DNA from: Clostridiales bacterium
GTDB lineage: Bacteria; Bacillota_A; Clostridia; Peptostreptococcales; Anaerovoracaceae
DNA length: 5,276 nucleotides
Assembly (NCBI GenBank): GCA_015058265.1
Contig: SVCR01000143.1
Coordinates: forward strand, 1 to 5,276
Direction of reading: 5' to 3'
The notes beneath the pieces were generated by a model, which saw only the letters and a program-made list of their open reading frames with translations, made no database searches and was not told the DNA's origin. A program made the translations under genes and the position numbers. Shown here one piece after another: positions 1 through 3,884 of the stretch (its first letter is position 1; every line of letters begins with the position of its first letter).

Positions 1-660
1 TCTTGTGATCTCACAGGATCTTGAATTGATCTTCTCGTTAACAGTCGGAGCCGAAATGACTTCATCATCAAGACAGATAACGATGGCAGTGTTTGCAACA
101 AGGTTGCCTTCCTCGTCTTTCATAGTCGGTGTTACAGTTCCGCTGTACGCTTTCTCAGTAGCATCAGCAAAGAGATCACTTCCTTCAGCTGTAAAGTCGA
201 TGGTGATCTTATAGCCTCCGTTGTTAGTATCGGTAGCTATCTGAGAATCACTGATGCCGTCTCCGGTCAAAGCCAGAGTTCCGTCCGCGAGGAAGAACTG
301 GAGCTGAGCTGTTCGACCGATCTGTTCGATAGCCTCTTCTGCGTTCTCAACGCCCGGCATCTCTACTCTGAGCCTGTTGTTACCTTCTATGGATACCTGA
401 GCTTCGCTGATACCCATAGCATTGACTCTGTTCTCAAGAACGCTCTTAGTCTGGTTCATGATCTGAGTCAGTTCTGTTCCGGTCTCCTTGGTATCAGCCT
501 CGAGCAGGACGTAGACACCGCCGTTGATGTCCAGACCGTACTTCAGCTGCTTGCCGAGGTTATCGAATTTGTCGCCCAGTCCGAAGAATGATACGAACCA
601 GCCGAAAATCAAAATTACGATTACCAGAACTGCTAATACTTTCTTTCTGCCTTTTTTCAT
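1..660 (-). CDS. secD: Protein translocase subunit SecD, N-terminal part (C-terminus beyond window edge)
   Basis: SecD pairs with SecF (and YajC) at the SecYEG channel and uses the proton-motive force to help exported proteins leave the membrane on the outer side. The 220 visible codons begin with a basic Met-Lys-Lys-Gly-Arg-Lys-Lys start and one membrane helix (about residues 8-27). The SecD signature LKYGLDINGGVYVLLEAD follows at residues 39-56. Next come the first periplasmic-domain motifs: LENRVNAMGISEAQV (75-89), a RLRVEMPGV block (96-104) and AQLQFF (118-123). The head-domain segment ending in VISAPTVNEKI (201-211) closes the visible part. The reading frame is open to the window edge, so the remaining transmembrane bundle is outside. 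The ATG at 658-660 is the only plausible start in frame, although the nearest purine-rich site (GAAAGG, 675-680) is 14 nt away, longer than usual. It has its own promoter and lies downstream of yajC, the common sec gene neighbour. The identification is firm from conserved motifs. Confidence 0.95.
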   Translation of the reverse strand, partial: MKKGRKKVLAVLVIVILIFGWFVSFFGLGDKFDNLGKQLKYGLDINGGVYVLLEADTKETGTELTQIMNQTKSVLENRVNAMGISEAQVSIEGNNRLRVEMPGVENAEEAIEQIGRTAQLQFFLADGTLALTGDGISDSQIATDTNNGGYKITIDFTAEGSDLFADATEKAYSGTVTPTMKDEEGNLVANTAIVICLDDEVISAPTVNEKINSRSCEITR

Positions 661-696
661 TTTGAATGTTCTGACCTTTCATTAATAATATGTGAA

Positions 697-726
697 AAAT
701 GCCAAATTACGCATAATACGACATTT
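697..726 (-). promoter_or_regulatory. Hairpin in the secD 5' leader
   Basis: In the predicted secD leader RNA, AAATGTC pairs with GGCATTT (7 bp including one G-U). Inside, after a G-U pair and a U-U mismatch, ATTA pairs with TAAT around a UGCG tetraloop. A short U run (bases 692-699 on the minus strand) follows. The stem is A/U-rich, so it may be a weak attenuator, an mRNA stabiliser or chance. The pairing is visible in the sequence; any function is inference. Confidence 0.3.
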
Positions 727-742
727 AACAATTATTCAATCT

Positions 743-771
743 ATTGTATCCGATTGCTATTGGTTTTTCAA
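743..771 (-). promoter_or_regulatory. Sigma-A-type promoter for secD
   Basis: On the minus strand a TTGAAA -35 box (766-771) and a TACAAT -10 box (743-748) are separated by exactly 17 nt, the optimal spacing for the housekeeping sigma factor. Transcription should start near 735-736, which gives secD a leader of about 75 nt. The -35 box directly abuts and partly overlaps the U-tract of the yajC terminator, so secD appears to be a separate transcription unit from yajC. The call is from consensus matching only. Confidence 0.75.
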
Positions 772-800
772 CAAGAAAAGCACCCTGATATAGGGTGCTT
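770..800 (-). terminator. Intrinsic terminator after yajC
   Basis: The minus-strand RNA forms a perfect 9-bp stem, AAGCACCCT (792-800) with AGGGTGCTT (778-786), around a 5-nt AUAUC loop. It is followed by the U-rich tail UUCUUGUU, so with the last two stem bases the run is UUUUCUUGUU. It lies 38 nt beyond the yajC stop. Stem, loop and U-tract fit a Rho-independent terminator for transcripts coming through yajC. Confidence 0.8.
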
Positions 801-838
801 AGTGTACAATTTTCAATACTGATACAGTTATCTATAAA

Positions 839-1237
839 TTATTCAGCCTGCTGTTCATCTGACTTTCTGGAAAGCTTCTTAGGTGTGACCTTCTTGTCTC
901 TGTCAGGTGTCTTAGCCTTGGATTCAGCATCCTCGGATTTCTCTTCCTTCTTAGCCTCAGCCTTGTTTGCTTCTGACTTGGATACGCTTCCGATAGCAGT
1001 CTTAAGGAACTCGATCTTGGTTTTATCAGCGCCGGTAGTAATGAAAACGGTCTTATCTGTGATCTTGGTGACCTTGCCGACGATGCCGCCGATAGTAACG
1101 ATCTCATCTCCTACCATAAGGCTCTCTCTCATCTCGCGGTCAGCCTTATCTTTCCTCCTCTGCGGTCTTATCATCATGAAATAGATCATTATGATAAGAA
1201 CTACCATAAGAATAATACTGCTCATTCCCTGACTCAT
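839..1237 (-). CDS. yajC: Sec translocon accessory subunit YajC
   Basis: YajC is a small single-span membrane protein that associates with SecD/SecF at the Sec channel. The 132-residue product has a short outside N-terminus and one membrane helix (about residues 5-22). The family hallmark IRPQRRK follows at 23-29, then a small beta-rich cytoplasmic domain with GDEIVTIGGIVGKV (43-56) and a hydrophobic strand around 67-83. From about residue 85 it carries a charged Lys/Glu-rich tail, probably disordered, which makes it longer than the roughly 85-110 residues common in the family. The ATG at 1235-1237 is chosen because AAGGAG (1244-1249) sits 6 nt upstream; the open frame continues further upstream only by reading through two tRNA genes. 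It lies between the tRNA-Leu pair and secD, and is probably transcribed from the tRNA promoter. Confidence 0.93.
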   Translation of the reverse strand: MSQGMSSIILMVVLIIMIYFMMIRPQRRKDKADREMRESLMVGDEIVTIGGIVGKVTKITDKTVFITTGADKTKIEFLKTAIGSVSKSEANKAEAKKEEKSEDAESKAKTPDRDKKVTPKKLSRKSDEQQAE

Positions 1238-1243
1238 AGTACT

Positions 1244-1249
1244 CTCCTT
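1244..1249 (-). promoter_or_regulatory. Shine-Dalgarno site that fixes the yajC start
   Basis: AAGGAG on the minus strand, 6 nt before the ATG at 1237. It decides the start of yajC, because the open frame extends upstream through both tRNA genes and would otherwise suggest a spurious 216-residue protein. Confidence 0.85.
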
Positions 1250-1283
1250 CACCCTGATTGTAGTCTGTATGATGGTAATTAAT

Positions 1284-1370
1284 TGGTACCGGTGGTGGGG
1301 CTCGAACCCACACGATATCGCTATCACCGGATTTTGAATCCGGCGCGTCTGCCAATTCCGCCACACCGGC
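1284..1370 (-). tRNA. tRNA-Leu (anticodon CAA)
   Basis: This is an 87-nt class II tRNA with the CCA end encoded. The acceptor strand GCCGGTG (1364-1370) pairs with CACCGGT (1288-1294), the discriminator is A (1287) and CCA is at 1284-1286. The D-arm has the leucine-tRNA pattern GGCGGAATTGGCAGACGC. The anticodon stem is CCGGA/TCCGG around loop TTCAAAA, with anticodon CAA complementing plus-strand bases 1334-1336, reading UUG codons. The long variable arm has a GATA/TATC stem with a GCGA loop. The T-arm is GTGGG-TTCGAGC-CCCAC. One odd point is that the first acceptor pair is G1-U72, a wobble, instead of G-C. It is the second of two tandem tRNA-Leu genes and lies 46 nt upstream of yajC. Confidence 0.96.
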
Positions 1371-1381
1371 ATATAAGGCAA

Positions 1382-1410
1382 ACACCATTTTTTTGATAAA
1401 AAAATGGTGT
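1382..1410. repeat. Perfect 13-bp inverted repeat overlapping the tRNA-Leu(GAG) 3' end
   Basis: Arms 1382-1394 and 1398-1410 are exact reverse complements (ACACCA plus seven T on one side, seven A plus TGGTGT on the other) around a 3-nt loop. In the minus-strand transcript the first arm comprises the last two acceptor bases of tRNA-Leu(GAG), its discriminator A, the CCA and the seven U residues after it. The second arm lies in the spacer before the next tRNA. The hairpin has no strong U-tract after it (UUGCC follows), so it is not a standard terminator. It may act in precursor processing. The pairing is certain; the role is inference. Confidence 0.7.
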
Positions 1411-1487
1411 GGATGACTGGACTCGAACCAGCACGGTTGCCCACATGGCCCTCAACCATGCGCGTCTGCCTATTCCGCCACATCCAC
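1405..1487 (-). tRNA. tRNA-Leu (anticodon GAG)
   Basis: This is an 83-nt tRNA with encoded CCA. The acceptor GTGGATG (1481-1487) pairs with CATCCAC (1409-1415), the discriminator is A (1408) and CCA is at 1405-1407. The D-arm GGCGGAATAGGCAGACGC is typical of leucine tRNAs. The anticodon stem is CATGG/CCATG around loop TTGAGGG, with anticodon GAG complementing plus-strand bases 1451-1453, reading CUC and CUU. The variable region is fairly short for class II (about 11 nt with a GG/CC mini-stem). The T-arm is GCTGG-TTCGAGT-CCAGT, with one G-U at its base. It is the first gene after its promoter, with a predicted leader of only about 7 nt, and is followed by the second tRNA-Leu after 34 nt. Confidence 0.95.
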
Positions 1488-1500
1488 ACGTCAATTATGT

Positions 1501-1529
1501 ATTATAGGCACTTCGATACTAAAATGCAA
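1501..1529 (-). promoter_or_regulatory. Strong sigma-A-type promoter for the tRNA-Leu pair (and probably yajC)
   Basis: On the minus strand a TTGCAT -35 box (1524-1529) and a perfect TATAAT -10 box (1501-1506) are separated by 17 nt. Transcription should start about 7 nt after the -10 box, just ahead of the tRNA 5' end at 1487. No terminator separates the tRNAs from yajC, so the same promoter probably feeds yajC up to the terminator at 770-800. Confidence 0.85.
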
Positions 1530-1575
1530 GTACTTTTTTTATAAATTTCGAAATCAGTTGTTTTCTAATTTAGTA

Positions 1576-1594
1576 CAAAGCCGGAACGCCTTTG
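1576..1594 (-). other. Imperfect hairpin just after the phosphatase gene
   Basis: CAAAG and CTTTG form a 5-bp stem, continued after a G-G mismatch by 2 bp around a UUC loop. It is enclosed by an outer imperfect repeat (1555-1562 with 1600-1607, 7 of 8 pairs). No U-tract follows, so it is at best a weak terminator or a 3'-end stabilising structure for the polA-coaE-phosphatase transcript. Confidence 0.3.
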
Positions 1595-1607
1595 ATTGCA
1601 ACAGCTG

Positions 1608-3230
1608 TCAGCATTTCCTGCCCTTAAATTCAAGGCAGAGCATAGTAAGATCGTCGAACTGTTCTGCTTCTCCGACAAAGTCAGCAACAGCTGTATTGAC
1701 TGCCTGCAATACTTCTTCAGGTCCCCTGTCAGCTGCGAGATCAAGCGCCTCAAGAGTCCGGTCTGTACCGAAGAGCGTGTTATTGATATCCGTAGCTTCA
1801 GGAACACCATCGGTATATACGAAGATCTTCGATCCAGGTTCGAGTTTGATCTCATAATCTGTATATTTAACAGTGTCCATCGCGCCTATGACAAGTCCGT
1901 GCTTGTCCTTGATCATCTCAAACTCTCCGTTCGGTTTGCAGATGAACGGGTACTCATGTCCTGCGTTGCTCGCCTGCATCACACCGGTGTTGACATCCAG
2001 TATCCCCAGCCAGACGGTAACGAACATATCCAGTTTATTGTTCGAGCATATCAAAGTATTCACGTACTCAAAGATCTCTGCCGGACTTCTGCCTGTAAGT
2101 GCTGCATTGTGCAGCTCGATCATTGATGCCATCATGAACAGCGCTGCCGGTATACCCTTTCCGGATACATCAGCGATAAGGATGCACAGATGATCATCAT
2201 CCACAAAGAAGAAATTATAGAAATCCCCTCCTACTTCTCTGGCAGGATCCATGGACGCATATATATCGAATTCTGTTCTGTCCGGGAAAGGCGGGAATAC
2301 GCTCGGGAGCATATTCTTCTGAATAGCGGCAGCAAGTGAGAGCTCAGTGTTGATACGCTCTCGCTCCGCAGTTATCCTCGTCAGCTCATGGACATTGTCG
2401 TTGAGCTGTTCCTCCATGCTGTCGATCGACTGCGCAAGGACACCGATCTCATCAGGAGTAGTAATAGTAGCGGAAAGCTTCTCTTCCGGCAGATCTCCGT
2501 TCTCGGCGAACCTCAGAGCTTCGGCTGTCATGCTGCGGATCGGTTCGATCATCGTATTGTTCATGAATACGGTAAAGAGACCGCCTGATAAGACTGCAGC
2601 GAAAGCGAACAGGGCTATCAGCATATTGACATAGTAGTTTCTCGCCGTAATAAGAACATCCATCTGCCTCTGGACGCACAGAATCCCTTTGACTTTGTTA
2701 TCAGAGCCTTTCACGGCCTTCATGACTGTAATATGCGGATCTGTTTCGATAAATCCTTTATTTCTTATTACAAGAGCTTCGTCACTGGATGTCTCGTAAA
2801 GCTGACGGTATTTAGTTCTGTAATCGTCATTAGTAGTCTCTCTGACATAACCGAAATCATACAGAGTATAATCAACTTTACTATTCATAGCAGAGAAGAT
2901 GAAGGTTATGTGTCCGTAATCAGAGCGATCAGGTTGTATCAAATAAATAAAAGTCGCGCCTGATGCATTACACAGGCGTGACAACATGCTCAGGGTATGG
3001 CGGTATTCACTTGTCTTCCCCCCGCTTTTCGAATACCGGTAGATATCATCTCCCTGGATCAGGAGAGTTGCTGTTTCAGCAGTTCTGAAAGCGTCTTCGG
3101 TATACTGATTAAGGAGCGCTTTGGTGAAGCCGCTGTAACCTGCCGTCCCGGCTATTACGGAGAAGATCACAAGGAGTACCACTACTGAGATCAATGTTTT
3201 CTTCGTGATACTTTCCTTGATCCTATTCAT
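1608..3230 (-). CDS. Membrane-anchored HAMP / PP2C (SpoIIE/RsbU-type) serine phosphatase
   Basis: The 540-residue protein has a membrane helix at about 12-32 and an outside region of about 165 residues (33-198). A second helix follows at about 200-223, then a HAMP linker (about 224-278, IEPIRSMTAEALRFAENGD to DEIGVLAQS). A short helical, coiled-coil-like stretch (about 265-300) leads into a PP2C-type phosphatase domain (about 300-537). Metal-binding motifs are intact: GGDFY (Asp336), ADVSGKG (Asp354), TDG (Asp474) and DDLT (Asp526-527). The AAAIQKNMLP start of the domain is typical of RsbU-like enzymes, which dephosphorylate STAS anti-anti-sigma proteins in partner-switching pathways. The outside region is probably a Cache-like sensor, an inference from its architecture. 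No RsbV/RsbW-type partner is visible. The ATG sits 2 nt after the coaE stop with no Shine-Dalgarno sequence, suggesting translational coupling. It is not sporulation SpoIIE itself, which has a multi-span membrane region. Confidence 0.92.
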   Translation of the reverse strand: MNRIKESITKKTLISVVVLLVIFSVIAGTAGYSGFTKALLNQYTEDAFRTAETATLLIQGDDIYRYSKSGGKTSEYRHTLSMLSRLCNASGATFIYLIQPDRSDYGHITFIFSAMNSKVDYTLYDFGYVRETTNDDYRTKYRQLYETSSDEALVIRNKGFIETDPHITVMKAVKGSDNKVKGILCVQRQMDVLITARNYYVNMLIALFAFAAVLSGGLFTVFMNNTMIEPIRSMTAEALRFAENGDLPEEKLSATITTPDEIGVLAQSIDSMEEQLNDNVHELTRITAERERINTELSLAAAIQKNMLPSVFPPFPDRTEFDIYASMDPAREVGGDFYNFFFVDDDHLCILIADVSGKGIPAALFMMASMIELHNAALTGRSPAEIFEYVNTLICSNNKLDMFVTVWLGILDVNTGVMQASNAGHEYPFICKPNGEFEMIKDKHGLVIGAMDTVKYTDYEIKLEPGSKIFVYTDGVPEATDINNTLFGTDRTLEALDLAADRGPEEVLQAVNTAVADFVGEAEQFDDLTMLCLEFKGRKC

Positions 3231-3232
3231 TA

Positions 3233-3826
3233 TCAGTCAACATAATGCGCGATCGCGTCATCGACAGCTCTGCGAAGCTCGGCGACTGTCCCGTTGTTAT
3301 ACAGAACAAAGTCCGCTTTGCTTATCTTCAGCTCCTCTTCTTCCTGTGAATCCATTATAAGACCGGCGATCATCTCATCGATGCCGTCTCTCTGCATGAT
3401 CCTCTCCTTGCGGATATCGTATTCTGCAGTTACGACCCATACAGCATCATAATTACCGGCCTGGCCAGTCTCAAACAGCAATGGGATATCGAAGAACAGG
3501 AGCCCGTCTCCTGCAGCTTCATGCTGCTTCTTGATCTCCTCAATGTCCTGAAGGACGACAGCAGTAGTTCCTGCCTCGAGTATCTCTTTATACTCCGGAT
3601 GCCTGAACACGAGATCGCGCATAGCTTCGCGGTCAAGTCCGCCGTCTTTTCTTACGAATTGAGGTCCGAATTTCTCGATTATATACGGCATGGCCTTTCC
3701 GCCGGGGCCGGTCATCTCACGAGCCATCTCATCAGCATCGACAACAGTATAGCCTTTGCTCTTCAGATAGTCTGTAACAGTAGATTTGCCTGATCCGACA
3801 CCTCCGGTTATAGCAATGTTGTTCAT
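3233..3826 (-). CDS. coaE: Dephospho-CoA kinase
   Basis: CoaE is the cytoplasmic enzyme that phosphorylates the 3'-hydroxyl of dephospho-CoA with ATP, the last step of coenzyme A synthesis. The 197-residue product matches the usual length of about 200. It shows the N-terminal P-loop GGVGSGKST (8-16), a DADEMAREM substrate-side motif (about 30-38), FDIPLLFETG (about 112-121) and the lid-region RIMQRDG near residues 143-149. The C-terminal ADFVLYNNGT is also typical of the family. The ATG at 3824-3826 is preceded by AAGGAG (3833-3838) at 6 nt, an ideal site. It starts 58 nt after the polA stop with no terminator between, and is followed after 2 nt by the phosphatase start, so it sits in the middle of a three-gene operon. 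The polA-coaE order recurs in Firmicutes. Confidence 0.96.
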   Translation of the reverse strand: MNNIAITGGVGSGKSTVTDYLKSKGYTVVDADEMAREMTGPGGKAMPYIIEKFGPQFVRKDGGLDREAMRDLVFRHPEYKEILEAGTTAVVLQDIEEIKKQHEAAGDGLLFFDIPLLFETGQAGNYDAVWVVTAEYDIRKERIMQRDGIDEMIAGLIMDSQEEEELKISKADFVLYNNGTVAELRRAVDDAIAHYVD

Positions 3827-3832
3827 AATAAT

Positions 3833-3838
3833 CTCCTT
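3833..3838 (-). promoter_or_regulatory. Shine-Dalgarno site of coaE
   Basis: AAGGAG within an AAAAAGGAGA context on the minus strand, 6 nt before the coaE ATG at 3826. It contrasts with the absence of any such site before the next gene, the phosphatase. Confidence 0.85.
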
Positions 3839-3884
3839 TTTGATTAAGAGCGGGTCAATCTGGTGTTTGGTCGACTGATTTCTG

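Noticed and set aside
795..1184. Plus-strand frame of 129 codons, antisense to yajC
   Set aside because: It starts inside the terminator hairpin and is the complement of yajC; its serine/leucine-rich product is typical of an antisense shadow.
1238..1265. Possible separate yajC promoter (TACAAT box)
   Set aside because: There is no -35 box at proper distance, and a start from it would fall on or next to the Shine-Dalgarno site.
1146..1388. Minus-strand frame of 80 codons over tRNA-Leu(CAA) and the yajC start
   Set aside because: It is translated tRNA-Leu followed by out-of-frame yajC, the familiar spurious GVAELADAPDSKSG type of peptide.
1284..1487. Possible integration site at the tRNA genes
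   Set aside because: No integrase, no duplicated tRNA 3' fragment and no composition shift are visible; housekeeping genes flank both sides.
839..1489. Open frame of 216 codons covering yajC and both tRNA genes
   Set aside because: The first 84 codons are translated tRNA sequence. The true yajC start at 1237 has an AAGGAG site at 6 nt.
1596..2126. Plus-strand frame of 176 codons inside the phosphatase gene
   Set aside because: It is antisense to well-conserved PP2C motifs, has no ribosome binding site and resembles no family I recognise.
3248..3258. Palindrome CGCGATCGCG near the end of coaE
   Set aside because: A single 10-bp copy inside coding sequence; no repetition or context suggests function.
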